Of a DNA stretch of 64,000 bases, positions 40,216 through 49,059 are shown one piece after another. A program made the position numbers and the translations under genes. How positions within the stretch are numbered: the stretch's first letter is position 1; each line of letters opens with the position of its first letter. Below the pieces are notes generated by a model. It ran no database searches and was not told where the DNA came from. It saw only the letters and a program-made list of their open reading frames with translations. The DNA is from Inhella crocodyli (GTDB lineage Bacteria > Pseudomonadota > Gammaproteobacteria > Burkholderiales > Burkholderiaceae_C): NCBI RefSeq assembly GCF_004004565.1, contig NZ_SACM01000002.1, positions 434,001-498,000 on the forward strand, in the 5' to 3' direction.

Positions 40216-40283
40216 ACTACCCGCGCAAGGACACGGTTTCCACAATCGCCAGCACCCCGTTCCCACCCTCCCGGAGACCGACC

Positions 40284-41312
40284 ATGAAAGCCTTTGCCCG
40301 CACCCGTTTGACGCTCCTGGCCTCGGCCACCGCCCTGGCGCTGTTCGCCTCGCCCCTGAGCGCGTGGGCGCAAACGCCGCTCGTCATCAAGTTCAGTCAC
40401 GTGGTGGCGAACGACACGCCCAAGGGCAAGGCGGCCGAGTTCTTTGCCAAGCGCGCGGCCGAGCTGACGGGCGGCAAGGTCAAGGTCGAGGTCTACCCCA
40501 ACAGCACGCTCTACAAAGACAAGGAAGAGATGGAGGCGCTGCAGCTGGGCGCGGTGCAGATGCTGGCCCCGTCGCTGGCCAAGTTCGGCCCGCTGGGCGC
40601 CAAGGAGTTCGAGGTCTTCGACCTGCCCTTCATCTTCGACAACTACGCGGAGCTGCACAAAGTGACGCAAGGGCCCGTGGGCCAAATGCTGCTGGGCAAG
40701 CTCGAAGGCCGTGGCATCAAGGGCCTGGCCTTCTGGGACAACGGCTTCAAGTCCTTCAGCGCCAACAAGCCGCTGAAGAACGTGGACGACTTCAAGGGCC
40801 AGAAGCTGCGCATCCAGTCCAGCAAGGTGCTGGAAGCGCAAATGCGCGCGGTGGGCGCGCTGCCGCAGGTCATGGCCTTCAGCGAGGTCTACCAAGCCCT
40901 GCAAACCGGCGTGGTGGACGGCACCGAGAACCCGCACAGCAACCTGTTCACGCAAAAGATGCACGAGGTCCAGAAGCACGTGACGGTGAGCGACCACGGC
41001 TACCTCGGCTACGCCGTGATCACCAACAAGAAGTTCTGGGACGGTCTGCCGGCCGACGTGCGCGGCCAGCTGGAAAAGGCGATGGCCGAGTCCACGGTCT
41101 ACGCCAACAAGATCGCCAAGGAAGAGAACGACGCAGCCCTGGAAAAGGTGCGCGCCAGCGGCAAGAGCGCCATCTACGTGATGACGCCGGCCGAGCGCCT
41201 GGCTTTGAAGAAGGCCATGGTGAAGGTGCACACCGAGATGGCCTCGCGCATCGGGCAGGACACGATCAACGCGGTCTACAAGGAAACCGCCTTCGACCCG
41301 AACAAGCTCTGA
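40284..41312 (+). CDS. dctP: TRAP transporter solute-binding protein DctP
   Basis: Periplasmic binding protein for C4-dicarboxylates or similar acids. It is 342 aa with a signal peptide (KAFARTRLTLLASATALALFASPLSAWA). Family features are IKFSHVVANDTPKGKAAEFFA, EVYPNSTLYKDKEEMEALQLG and the carboxylate-binding Arg region KLRIQSSKVLEAQM. ENPHSNLFTQKMHEVQKHVTVSDHGYLGY is typical of DctP. It is the first gene of dctPQM, with dctQ 19 bases downstream. Confidence 0.95.
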   Translation: MKAFARTRLTLLASATALALFASPLSAWAQTPLVIKFSHVVANDTPKGKAAEFFAKRAAELTGGKVKVEVYPNSTLYKDKEEMEALQLGAVQMLAPSLAKFGPLGAKEFEVFDLPFIFDNYAELHKVTQGPVGQMLLGKLEGRGIKGLAFWDNGFKSFSANKPLKNVDDFKGQKLRIQSSKVLEAQMRAVGALPQVMAFSEVYQALQTGVVDGTENPHSNLFTQKMHEVQKHVTVSDHGYLGYAVITNKKFWDGLPADVRGQLEKAMAESTVYANKIAKEENDAALEKVRASGKSAIYVMTPAERLALKKAMVKVHTEMASRIGQDTINAVYKETAFDPNKL

Positions 41313-41331
41313 GCGGCACTGAAAGAACGCC

Positions 41332-41988
41332 ATGCTCATGCGCATCCTCGACCGGCTGGAGGAGTGGCTGATCACCCTCCTCATCGGCACCGCCACCGTG
41401 ATCATCTTTGCCTCGGTGCTGCACCGCTACCTTTCGGGTTTCGCCATCCCGGGCCTGCAGAACTGGCTGCTGGGCCTCAACTTCGGTTGGGCCCAGGAGC
41501 TCTGCATCATCCTGTTCGTGTGGATGGCCAAGTTCGGCGCCGCCTACGGCGTGCGCACCGGCATCCACGTGGGCGTGGACGTGCTCATCAACCGCCTGAA
41601 CGAAGGCACGCGCAAGCACTTCATCACCTTCGGCCTGCTGGCTGGCGCGTTGTTCACCGGGATCATCGCCACGCTGGGTGCCACCTTCGTGTGGGAGAAC
41701 GGCGCGCACTACGCCTTCTTCAAGGCGTTTGCCAGCGTGCCCGAGGGCCTGTACGAGGGGCCCACCACGCCCGACCTGGAGTGGCCGACTTGGATCGTCT
41801 ACTCGGCCATCCCGCTGGGCTCGAGCCTGATGTGCTTCCGCTTCCTGCAGGTGGCCTGGGCCTTCGTGAAGACCGGCGAGCTGCCCCACCACGACCACGG
41901 CCACGTGGACGGCCTGGACGAGGAGCCCGATGCGATGTACCGCATGGACGACAACCTGCACCCGCACCCCGGAAAGGGAACGCCATGA
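41332..41988 (+). CDS. dctQ: TRAP transporter small permease DctQ
   Basis: 218 aa with four hydrophobic segments (LITLLIGTATVIIFASVLHRY; WAQELCIILFVWMAKFGAAYGVR; ITFGLLAGALFTGIIATLG; WIVYSAIPLGSSLMCFRFLQVAW). The cytoplasmic C-terminus is unusually His- and Asp-rich (LPHHDHGHVDGLDEEPD). It forms the membrane complex with DctM. The stop overlaps the dctM start (ATGA). Confidence 0.93.
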   Translation: MLMRILDRLEEWLITLLIGTATVIIFASVLHRYLSGFAIPGLQNWLLGLNFGWAQELCIILFVWMAKFGAAYGVRTGIHVGVDVLINRLNEGTRKHFITFGLLAGALFTGIIATLGATFVWENGAHYAFFKAFASVPEGLYEGPTTPDLEWPTWIVYSAIPLGSSLMCFRFLQVAWAFVKTGELPHHDHGHVDGLDEEPDAMYRMDDNLHPHPGKGTP

Positions 41989-43265
41989 GCGCGGCGATTA
42001 TTTTTGGCCTGCTGCTGGTGCTGATGCTCACCGGCATGCCGATCTCCATCTCGCTGGGCCTCACGGTGCTCGGCTTCCTGTTCACCATGACGCAGGTGCC
42101 CATCGAATCGGTGGCGCTCAAGCTGTTCACCGGCATCGAGAAGTTCGAGATCATGGCGATCCCGTTCTTCATCCTGGCGGGCAACTTCCTCACGCACGGC
42201 GGCGTGGCCAAGCGGATGATCCGTTTCGCCACGTCCATGGTCGGCCACTTCCACGGTGGCCTGGGCCTGGGGGGCGTGCTGGCCTGCGCGCTGTTCGCGG
42301 CGGTGTCGGGCTCCAGCCCGGCCACGGTGGTGGCCATCGGCTCCATCCTGCTGCCGGCCATGGTCAAGGCCGGCTTCCCCAACCGCTTCGGCGCCGGCGT
42401 CATCACCACCTCGGGCGCGCTGGGCATCTTGATCCCACCGTCCATCGTGATGGTCATGTACTCGGTGTCCACCAACACCTCGGTGGGCAAGCTCTTCATG
42501 GCCGGCGTGGTGCCGGGCTTGCTGCTGGCCTTCTTGCTGGGCTTCACCACCTGGTGGCGCGCCCGCAAGTTCAACTACCCGCGCCAGCCCAAAGCCAGTT
42601 GGGCCGAGCGCGGCAAGGCGCTGAAGGAGTCGTTCTGGGGCCTGCTGCTCATCGTCATCGTGATGGGCGGCATCTACAGCGGCATGTTCACGCCCACCGA
42701 GGCGGCGGCCATGAGCGCCGTGTGGGCCTTCATCACGGCGGTGTTCATCTACGGCGACATGGGCCTGAAGGACGTGCCGCGCGTGCTGCTGGCCAGCGCC
42801 AACATGAGCGCCATGCTGCTGTACATCATCACCAACGCGGTGCTTTTCAGCTTCTTGATGACGCACGAGAACATCCCGCAGGCCATGGCCGACGCCATGA
42901 TCGGCACGGGCGTGGGCGTGATCGGCTTCCTGATCATCGCCAACATCCTGCTGCTGGCCGCGGGCAACTTCATGGAACCCAGCTCCATCGTGCTGATCCT
43001 GGCGCCCATCCTGTTCCCCATCGCGATGAAGCTGGGGATCGACCCGGTGCACTTCGGCATCATCATGGTGGTCAACATGGAGGTCGGCATGTGCCACCCG
43101 CCGGTGGGCCTGAACCTGTACGTGGCCTCGGGCATCACCAAGATGGGCATCACCGAGCTGACCATCGCCACCTGGCCTTGGTTGCTGACGATGCTGGGCT
43201 TCCTGGTCTTGGTCACCTACTGGCCGGGCCTGTCCCTGGCCCTGCCGCGGGCGCTGGGCATGTGA
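41985..43265 (+). CDS. dctM: TRAP transporter large permease DctM
   Basis: 426-aa, about 12-segment Na+- or H+-coupled permease of the TRAP system. Family motifs are FFILAGNFLTHGGVAKRM, CALFAAVSGSSPATVVAIGSI, SGALGILIPPSIVMVMY, GGIYSGMFTPTEAAAMSAV and NMEVGMCHPPVGLNLYV. Start is ATG 41985, overlapping dctQ. Confidence 0.96.
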   Translation: MSAAIIFGLLLVLMLTGMPISISLGLTVLGFLFTMTQVPIESVALKLFTGIEKFEIMAIPFFILAGNFLTHGGVAKRMIRFATSMVGHFHGGLGLGGVLACALFAAVSGSSPATVVAIGSILLPAMVKAGFPNRFGAGVITTSGALGILIPPSIVMVMYSVSTNTSVGKLFMAGVVPGLLLAFLLGFTTWWRARKFNYPRQPKASWAERGKALKESFWGLLLIVIVMGGIYSGMFTPTEAAAMSAVWAFITAVFIYGDMGLKDVPRVLLASANMSAMLLYIITNAVLFSFLMTHENIPQAMADAMIGTGVGVIGFLIIANILLLAAGNFMEPSSIVLILAPILFPIAMKLGIDPVHFGIIMVVNMEVGMCHPPVGLNLYVASGITKMGITELTIATWPWLLTMLGFLVLVTYWPGLSLALPRALGM

Positions 43266-43311
43266 AGCCCTGGGCGGGCGGGGCGGGCGGCAATGGCGCA
43301 GACTGCGCGCC

Positions 43312-44808
43312 ATGAGCGCCTTCCCTGCCTTGCCCCGACTTGCGTTTGACAACAGCTACGCCCGCGACCTGCCGGGCCTGTACGCGCCCTGGCGGCCCGC
43401 CACCGTGGCCGCCCCCCGTTCGCTCTACTTCAACGAGGCCTTGGCCCGCGAGCTGGGCCTGGACCCTGCCGTGTGGGGGGGCGAGGCCGGTGCGCCGGTG
43501 TGGGCCGGCAACGTCGTGCCCGAGGGGGCCGAGCCCCTGGCCCAGGCCTACGCCGGACACCAGTTCGGCGGCTTTTCGCCCCAGTTGGGCGACGGGCGCG
43601 CGCTGCTGCTGGGCGAGCTCATCGACACCCACGGCCAGCGCCGCGACCTGGCGCTCAAGGGCTCGGGCCGCACGCCCTACTCGCGCGGCGGCGACGGCAA
43701 GGCCGCTGTGGGCCCCATGCTGCGCGAGGTGCTGATCGGCGAGGCCCTGCACGCCCTGGGCGTGCCCAGCACGCGCGCGCTGGCCGTGGTCGCCACGGGC
43801 GAGGACGTCTACCGCGACGAGACCCTGCCCGGCGCCGTGCTCACCCGCGTGGCGAGCAGCCACCTGCGCGTGGGCACCTTCCAGTTCTTCGCCGCGCGCG
43901 GCCAGCTGGACGAGCTGCAGCGCCTGCTGGACCACGCCGTGGCCCGCCACCAGCCCGAGGCCGTGGGCGCGCCCGACCGCGCGCTGCGCCTGCTGCAGGG
44001 CGTGGCCGAGCGACAGGCGGCGCTCGTCGCGCAGTGGATGAACCTGGGCTTCATCCACGGCGTGATGAACACCGACAACATGACGATCTCGGGCGAGAGC
44101 ATCGACTTCGGCCCCTGCGCCTTCATGGAGGCCCACGACCCGGCGGCCGTGTTCAGCAGCATCGACCGCAACGGTCGCTACGCCTTCGGCAACCAAGCCG
44201 CCATCGCCCGCTGGAACCTGGCCCGCTTGGCCGAGGCCCTGCTGCCCCTGTTCCCCGGAGTGGACGAGGACCCCGAGCCTGCGGTGGCCCAGGCCACGGC
44301 CGTGATCGACGCCTTCCCGGGCTTGTTCGACGCGCACTGGCGCGCCGGCCAGCGCGCCAAGCTGGGCCTGCAGAGCCCCCAACCCGGGGATGCGGCCCTC
44401 GCCGACGACTTCCTCGCGCTGCTGCACGCGCAGCGCATGGACTTCACGCTCGCCTGGCGCCACCTGGCGCCCGCGGCCGAGGGCGACGAGGCCCCGCTGC
44501 GCGCCTTGGCCGCCGAGCCCGAGGCCCTGACGCCTTGGCTGGCCCGCTGGCGCGCGCGCCGGGCGGGGGAGGGCTCGGTCGCTGACGTGGCGCGTCGCCT
44601 GCGCGCCGCCAACCCTTGGCTCATCGCCCGCAACCACCAGGTGGAGGCGGCGCTGCAGGCCGCGTCCGACGAGGGCCAGCTGGCGCCCCTCCAGCGCCTG
44701 CTGGCGGCGCTGCAATCGCCCTTTGCCGAGGCGCCCGCCTGGACCGACTTGGCCGAACCGGCGCCGCCCGCGGTGACCGCCTGCTACCGCACCTTTTGCG
44801 GCACGTGA
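43312..44808 (+). CDS. selO: Protein adenylyltransferase SelO
   Basis: Pseudokinase-fold enzyme that transfers AMP to Ser, Thr or Tyr of redox proteins. It is 498 aa. The start DNSYARDLPGLYAPWRP, AYAGHQFGGFSPQLGDGRALLLGE, LKGSGRTPYSRGGDGKAAVGPMLREVLIGEAL and GFIHGVMNTDNMTISGESIDFGPCAFM (metal- and ATP-binding) are all conserved. It ends CYRTFCGT, with Cys in the usual C-terminal region, not selenocysteine. It lies 46 bases after dctM and is probably separate in function. Confidence 0.95.
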   Translation: MSAFPALPRLAFDNSYARDLPGLYAPWRPATVAAPRSLYFNEALARELGLDPAVWGGEAGAPVWAGNVVPEGAEPLAQAYAGHQFGGFSPQLGDGRALLLGELIDTHGQRRDLALKGSGRTPYSRGGDGKAAVGPMLREVLIGEALHALGVPSTRALAVVATGEDVYRDETLPGAVLTRVASSHLRVGTFQFFAARGQLDELQRLLDHAVARHQPEAVGAPDRALRLLQGVAERQAALVAQWMNLGFIHGVMNTDNMTISGESIDFGPCAFMEAHDPAAVFSSIDRNGRYAFGNQAAIARWNLARLAEALLPLFPGVDEDPEPAVAQATAVIDAFPGLFDAHWRAGQRAKLGLQSPQPGDAALADDFLALLHAQRMDFTLAWRHLAPAAEGDEAPLRALAAEPEALTPWLARWRARRAGEGSVADVARRLRAANPWLIARNHQVEAALQAASDEGQLAPLQRLLAALQSPFAEAPAWTDLAEPAPPAVTACYRTFCGT

Positions 44809-44929
44809 CACGCCGGGCGCGGCGGCGGCGCCCGACCCATCGAAAACCCTAGCGCTGAAGGGGTGAAGGCGAGCGCGGCCTGCACATAGCATGGCCGCAA
44901 CCGATTGCGTCTCCCCCAAACGAACGACC

Positions 44930-46873
44930 ATGCTCGCCACCTTCTTTGCCCCCGCCGTGCGCCTGATGCGACAACTTCCATTGATTCGGAAGTTCTTCGT
45001 CGTTTGTTTTGCCTTCATGCTCCCGCTGGGCTACCTGCTGGTGACCCTGCTTGGCGACCGCCAGGCGGCTCACGAGTTCACGGCCCGCGAAGTGCAGGGC
45101 GTGCAGGCGATCGACGCTTTCGAGGACGGCATGCAGCCGGTGTTGACCTGGCGCGGGGCCTACGCGGGTGCGGCGGCGCAGCAGGCCGGCGCCGCCGAGC
45201 GACGCGATCAAGCTGCGGCCAAGGCCGACCAGGCCCTGGATGCCTTTGCCCTGCACCTGCGCAACACCAACGATGTGTTGGGCTTGGGCCCCGAGTTCAA
45301 AAAGCTTCGCGAGGCCTGGAACGCCACCAAGGCCCACACGCCCGCCTCGGCCCACGAAGGCTTCGAGAAGGCCGACGCCATGGCGGCCCAGGTGCGCAAC
45401 TTCATCGGCTTCGTCGCCGTGCAGTCCAACCTCGCCCTGGACCCCGACGCCGACAGCTACTCGCTCATGCTGAACTACACCAGCGAGCTGCCCCGCATCC
45501 GCGACGCCGCCGCCCGGGCGCGCAGCCTCGGCCGCTTCCTGGCCGACGGCGGCATCGCCGACGACCCCGAGCTGTTCATGGCCTTGCACAACGCGGACGC
45601 CCTGATGGGCGATGGCGTCGACCGGGCGCGGCGGGCCTACGCCGACGCCGCGGCCGCCAATCCCGAGGCCATGAAGCCCCTCAAGCTCGAGGTGCTCACG
45701 GCGCTGGAGACCCAGGTGCAGGACCGCATCGACCGCGACTTCGCCTGGGGCCGCGCGCCCACCGCCAAGGGCAGCGAGTGGGCGAACCACGTCAACGCCG
45801 TGCTCGAGCAGGTGGAGGTGCTGGAAGACCAAACGGCGGCCATCCTGACCGGGCTGCTGATGAAGCGCGAGGCCCTGCTCAAGCGCCAAATCTGGGTGGC
45901 GGTGGGCCTGTCCTCGGCCTTCATCGTGCTGGGCCTGTACCTGCTGGCGGGCTTTTACCTGGCGGCGCAAAGCACCTTCAGCGCGCTGGGGCGGCGCATC
46001 GAGCGCCTGGGCCACGGCGACTTCACGGCCTTCAAGCCGCTGCTGGGCAAGGACGAGATGGCGCGCGCCGGCAACCTGCTGGGCGAGGCCGTGGACAACC
46101 TGGTGATGCTGGTGCTGCAGGTGCGCTCCACCGCCGACGAGATCGCGGGCAGCGTCGACCAAATCGCCGCCGGCAACCAAAGCCTGTCGGAGCGGGGGGC
46201 GCAGCTGGCGGCCGTGGTGGAGCAAACCACCGCCAGCACGGCCACGCTGGAAGACGCCGTGGCCGAGAACCTGAGCAGCGCCCAGGAGGCCAACGCCTTG
46301 GTGCAAAACGCCTCGGCCGTGGCCGGCCGTGGCGGCGCCGTGGTGGAGCAAGCGGTGCAGGCGATGAACGAGATCACCGCCAGCAGCCGCAAGATCGGCG
46401 ACATCATCCAGGTGATCGACACCATCGCCTTCCAGACCAACATCCTGGCCCTGAACGCGGCCGTGGAGGCGGCCCGCGCGGGCGAGCAGGGCCGTGGCTT
46501 TGCCGTGGTGGCCGGCGAGGTGCGCGCGCTGGCGCAGCGCAGCGCCGAGGCCGCGCGCGAGATCAAGTCCTTGATCCAGGCCTCGATCGAAACGGTGCAG
46601 CAGGGCGGCCAACACGTCAACGAGGCGGGCAACACCATGAACGAGATGGTGGCCGCCGTGGGCCGCGTGACCGAGCTGATGGGCGACATCACGCGCCAAA
46701 GCCAGCAGCAAACCGAGCAGATCCGCCAGCTGGGCGCGGCGATCCGGGAGGTGGACGCCACCGTGCAGCAAAACGCCGCCATGGGCGAGGAGACGGCCGC
46801 CGCCACGGCCACCCTCAGCGACCGCGCCCGCACCCTGTCCGAGGCCGCTGGGCAGTTCCGCACCGACGTTTGA
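44930..46873 (+). CDS. Methyl-accepting chemotaxis protein
   Basis: About 647 aa from ATG 44930; an in-frame ATG at 44891 is possible but has no better Shine-Dalgarno. TM1 is [23 protein letters not shown], then a helical periplasmic sensor of about 270 residues containing [25 protein letters not shown]2 is [24 protein letters not shown], then HAMP and the signalling hairpin ([37 protein letters not shown]). It ends FRTDV with no CheR-tethering pentapeptide. It lies 58 bases before nasT in the same direction; a ligand link to nitrate is only a contextual guess. Confidence 0.93.
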   Translation: MLATFFAPAVRLMRQLPLIRKFFVVCFAFMLPLGYLLVTLLGDRQAAHEFTAREVQGVQAIDAFEDGMQPVLTWRGAYAGAAAQQAGAAERRDQAAAKADQALDAFALHLRNTNDVLGLGPEFKKLREAWNATKAHTPASAHEGFEKADAMAAQVRNFIGFVAVQSNLALDPDADSYSLMLNYTSELPRIRDAAARARSLGRFLADGGIADDPELFMALHNADALMGDGVDRARRAYADAAAANPEAMKPLKLEVLTALETQVQDRIDRDFAWGRAPTAKGSEWANHVNAVLEQVEVLEDQTAAILTGLLMKREALLKRQIWVAVGLSSAFIVLGLYLLAGFYLAAQSTFSALGRRIERLGHGDFTAFKPLLGKDEMARAGNLLGEAVDNLVMLVLQVRSTADEIAGSVDQIAAGNQSLSERGAQLAAVVEQTTASTATLEDAVAENLSSAQEANALVQNASAVAGRGGAVVEQAVQAMNEITASSRKIGDIIQVIDTIAFQTNILALNAAVEAARAGEQGRGFAVVAGEVRALAQRSAEAAREIKSLIQASIETVQQGGQHVNEAGNTMNEMVAAVGRVTELMGDITRQSQQQTEQIRQLGAAIREVDATVQQNAAMGEETAAATATLSDRARTLSEAAGQFRTDV

Positions 46874-46877
46874 GGCC

Positions 46878-46908
46878 GCCAAGCGCCCTGTCGGGGGGGG
46901 CGCTTGGC
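46878..46908 (+). terminator. Strong hairpin between chemoreceptor and nasT genes
   Basis: GCCAAGCGCCC (46878-46888) pairs perfectly with GGGCGCTTGGC (46898-46908), an 11-bp stem right after the MCP stop. No clear U tract follows (GCGAATCTT), so termination may be partial or the hairpin may protect the 3' end. Confidence 0.45.
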
Positions 46909-46931
46909 GCGAATCTTGCAAGTCAGAGGGC

Positions 46932-47540
46932 ATGCCCAACGCCGCCCTCCCATCCACCCCGAGCCTGCGCGTGCTGCTGGTGGACGACGGCGCGCACCGC
47001 GTGCGCCACATCGCCGAGGCCCTGATCCAGCAGGGCCACGTGGTGGTGGGCGTGCTGGCCGAGGCCACGCGCATCCACGATGCCGTGCAGAGCATGCGGC
47101 CCGATGTGGTCATCGTCGACGCCGAATCCCCCACCCGCGACACGCTGGAAAACCTGGCCCTGCTGAACGAAAGGGCCCCGCGCCCCGTGGTGATGTTTGC
47201 CGAGGACGAGGCGGGCGAGGCCATGCGCGCGGCGCTCAAGGCCGGCGTCAGCGCCTACGTGGTGGCGGGACTGAGCCCGCAGCGCCTGCTGCCGGTGATG
47301 CAGGTGGCGCAGGCCCGCTTTGAACAGGAGCAGGCCCTGCGCACCGAACTGGCCGAGGCCCGCAGCGGCGCGGGCCAGCGCAAAAAGGTGGACGAGGCCA
47401 AGCGCATCCTCATGGCGCAACTGCGCCTGAGCGAGCCCGAGGCCCACAAGCGCCTGCAAAAGCTGGCCATGGACCGCGGCGTGACCGCCGCCGTGGTGGC
47501 GCAGCAGGTGATCGACGCGCACCAGTTGCTTCAGGGTTGA
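46932..47540 (+). CDS. nasT: ANTAR-domain response regulator NasT
   Basis: RNA-binding antiterminator for nitrate/nitrite assimilation. It is 202 aa: receiver domain (LRVLLVDDG, Asp in VVIVDAESP, YVVAGLSPQRL), a helical linker, then the ANTAR domain (about 147-200) with KKVDEAKRILMAQLRLSEPEAHKRLQKLAMDRG. The partner sensor NasS is not adjacent; NrtA-like NasS may lie elsewhere. The leader directly downstream carries two hexaloop hairpins of the ANTAR target type and a terminator, which supports the assignment strongly. Confidence 0.93.
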   Translation: MPNAALPSTPSLRVLLVDDGAHRVRHIAEALIQQGHVVVGVLAEATRIHDAVQSMRPDVVIVDAESPTRDTLENLALLNERAPRPVVMFAEDEAGEAMRAALKAGVSAYVVAGLSPQRLLPVMQVAQARFEQEQALRTELAEARSGAGQRKKVDEAKRILMAQLRLSEPEAHKRLQKLAMDRGVTAAVVAQQVIDAHQLLQG

Positions 47541-47587
47541 CCCCGCCCTGGTGCAGGTGCCCTGCTGCGGTGCACCAAAAGGGCGCA
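47539..47587 (+). promoter_or_regulatory. Candidate NtrC-binding sites upstream of the nitrate operon
   Basis: TGCACCAAAAGGGCGCA (47571-47587) matches the known NtrC dyad TGCACCA-WWW-TGGTGCA at 15 of 17 positions. A half-site TGGTGCA (47549-47555) lies in a weaker dyad centred near 47547. The centres are 32 bases apart, three helical turns, upstream of a sigma-54 promoter. Confidence 0.7.
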
Positions 47588-47617
47588 AACCGGGGCGCTT
47601 TCCCCAGGGAAAAAAGC

Positions 47618-47633
47618 TGGCACAGCTCCTGCA
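47618..47633 (+). promoter_or_regulatory. Sigma-54 (-24/-12) promoter of the nitrate operon
   Basis: TGGCAC-AGCTC-CTGCA: GG and GC are separated by exactly 10 bases (47619-47620 and 47631-47632), against consensus TGGCAC-N5-TTGCA. The predicted transcript start is near 47643, immediately before the first hexaloop hairpin. Confidence 0.8.
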
Positions 47634-47644
47634 ATAGAGAAGAC

Positions 47645-47668
47645 GTCACCCGCAACGGGGTGGGTGAC
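47645..47668 (+). ncRNA. ANTAR target hairpin P1 in nrtA leader
   Basis: 9-bp stem GTCACCCGC/GTGGGTGAC (one G-U pair) closing hexaloop AACGGG. A at loop position 1 and G at position 4 are the residues ANTAR domains read. It lies at the predicted 5' end of the leader transcript. Confidence 0.75.
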
Positions 47669-47706
47669 AAAGCCCGAAGCCGCAAGGCCGAGGGTGAGTG
47701 AGCTGT

Positions 47707-47726
47707 GTTGGACAAGGGCGTCCAAC
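47707..47726 (+). ncRNA. ANTAR target hairpin P2, overlapping the terminator
   Basis: 7-bp perfect stem GTTGGAC/GTCCAAC closing hexaloop AAGGGC, again A at position 1 and G at position 4. Its loop and 3' strand (47716-47726) are also the base of the 5' strand of the terminator at 47716-47792, so P2 and terminator cannot form together. Confidence 0.8.
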
Positions 47727-47792
47727 CAGGCAGGAGCCGCGCTGAATGTCTCCCAGCAACGCACCGACCTGGTTGTGACGCCCTTTTTTTTT
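47716..47792 (+). terminator. Leader attenuator terminator before nrtA
   Basis: GGGCGTC-CAACCAGG (47716-47730) pairs with CCTGGTTG (47768-47775), a single bulged T, then GACGCCC (47777-47783), followed by nine Ts (47784-47792). The 15-bp stem has a 37-base apical loop. Its position between sigma-54 promoter and nrtA makes it a regulated attenuator. Confidence 0.85.
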
Positions 47793-47807
47793 GCCTGAGA
47801 GGAACCT

Positions 47808-49049
47808 ATGAACCATGCAGACGACACGAACCACGGCCTCAACCGCCGTTCGATCCTCATGACCGGCGCCGCCATGGCCGCCACGGGTGCACTCCCTCAG
47901 GCCTGGGCGCAAGGCTCCGACAAACCGGAGAAGGAAGAAGTTCGGATCGGCTTCATCCCCTTGACCGACTGCGCCTCCGTCGTGATGGCCTCGGTGCTCG
48001 GCTTCGACAAGAAGTACGGCATCAAGATCATCCCCACCAAGGAGGCCTCTTGGGCCGGCGTGCGCGACAAGCTCGTCAACGGCGAGCTGGACATGGCGCA
48101 CGTGCTCTACGGCCTGGTGTACGGCGTGCACCTGGGCGTGGGCGGCCCCAAGAAGGACATGGCCGTGCTGATGACCCTGAACCGCAACGGCCAGGCGCTG
48201 ACGCTGTCGAAGAAGCTGGCCGACCAAGGGGCCGTGGACGGCGCCTCGCTGGCCAAGGTGATGGCCAAAGAAAAGCGCGAATACACCTTCGCGCAAACTT
48301 TCCCCACCGGCACGCACGCCATGTGGCTGTACTACTGGCTGGCCAGCTACGGCGTGAACCCGATGAAGGACGCCAAGGTCATCACCGTGCCGCCGCCGCA
48401 GATGGTGGCCAACATGCGCGTGGGCAACATGGACGGCTTCTGCGTGGGCGAGCCCTGGAACCACCGCGCCATCATCGACGGCATCGGCATCACCGCCGCC
48501 ACCACGCAGGACGTCTGGCCCGACCACCCCGAGAAGGTGCTGGGCACCACGGGCGACTTCGTCAAGAAGTACCCCAACACCGCGCGCGCCGTGATCATGG
48601 CCGTGCTGGAAGCCGGCCGCTGGATCGACGCCGGCCTGAAAAACAAGCAGCAGATGGCCGAAACCATCGCCGAGAAGGCCTACGTCAACACCAGCGTGGA
48701 CGCCATCAACCAGCGCATCCTGGGCCGCTACCAAAACGGCCTGGGCAAGACCTGGGACGACCCGAAGCACATGAAGTTCTTCGACGACGGCGCGGTGAAC
48801 TACCCCTACCTGAGCGACGGCATGTGGTTCCTCACGCAGCACAAGCGCTGGGGCCTGCTCAAGAGCCACCCCGACTACCTGGCCGTGGCCAAGCAGGTCA
48901 ACCAAACGGCGCTGTACACGCAGGCGGCCAGCCAGCTCAAGGTCAGCGTGCCCAAGAGCGATCTGCGCACGAGCAAGCTGATCGACGGCACGGTGTGGGA
49001 CGGCAAGGACCCCGCGAAGTACGCCGACTCGTTCAAGGTGAAGGCTTGA
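47808..49049 (+). CDS. nrtA: Nitrate ABC transporter substrate-binding protein NrtA
   Basis: Periplasmic nitrate/nitrite-binding protein, 413 aa, exported with a Tat-like signal (LNRRSILMTGAAMAATGALPQAWA). Family features are VRIGFIPLTDCASVVMA, WAGVRDKLVNGELDMAHVLYGLVYGVHLGVGG, FPTGTHAMWLYYWLASYGVNP and GFCVGEPWNHRA. The start has GAGAGG 7 bases upstream. It is the first structural gene of the nitrate operon. It resembles NasF of Klebsiella in function. Confidence 0.95.
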   Translation: MNHADDTNHGLNRRSILMTGAAMAATGALPQAWAQGSDKPEKEEVRIGFIPLTDCASVVMASVLGFDKKYGIKIIPTKEASWAGVRDKLVNGELDMAHVLYGLVYGVHLGVGGPKKDMAVLMTLNRNGQALTLSKKLADQGAVDGASLAKVMAKEKREYTFAQTFPTGTHAMWLYYWLASYGVNPMKDAKVITVPPPQMVANMRVGNMDGFCVGEPWNHRAIIDGIGITAATTQDVWPDHPEKVLGTTGDFVKKYPNTARAVIMAVLEAGRWIDAGLKNKQQMAETIAEKAYVNTSVDAINQRILGRYQNGLGKTWDDPKHMKFFDDGAVNYPYLSDGMWFLTQHKRWGLLKSHPDYLAVAKQVNQTALYTQAASQLKVSVPKSDLRTSKLIDGTVWDGKDPAKYADSFKVKA

Positions 49050-49059
49050 GGAGCCCCGC

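Noticed and set aside
44809-44929. GC-rich repeat after selO as a terminator or small gene
   Set aside because: GGGCGC/GCGCCC can pair but lacks a U tract, and no convincing coding frame is present.
47672-47695. GCAA-capped stem in the nrtA leader as an ANTAR hexaloop hairpin
   Set aside because: The loop is a GNRA tetraloop and not a hexaloop with A1/G4; the true second hexaloop is at 47707-47726.
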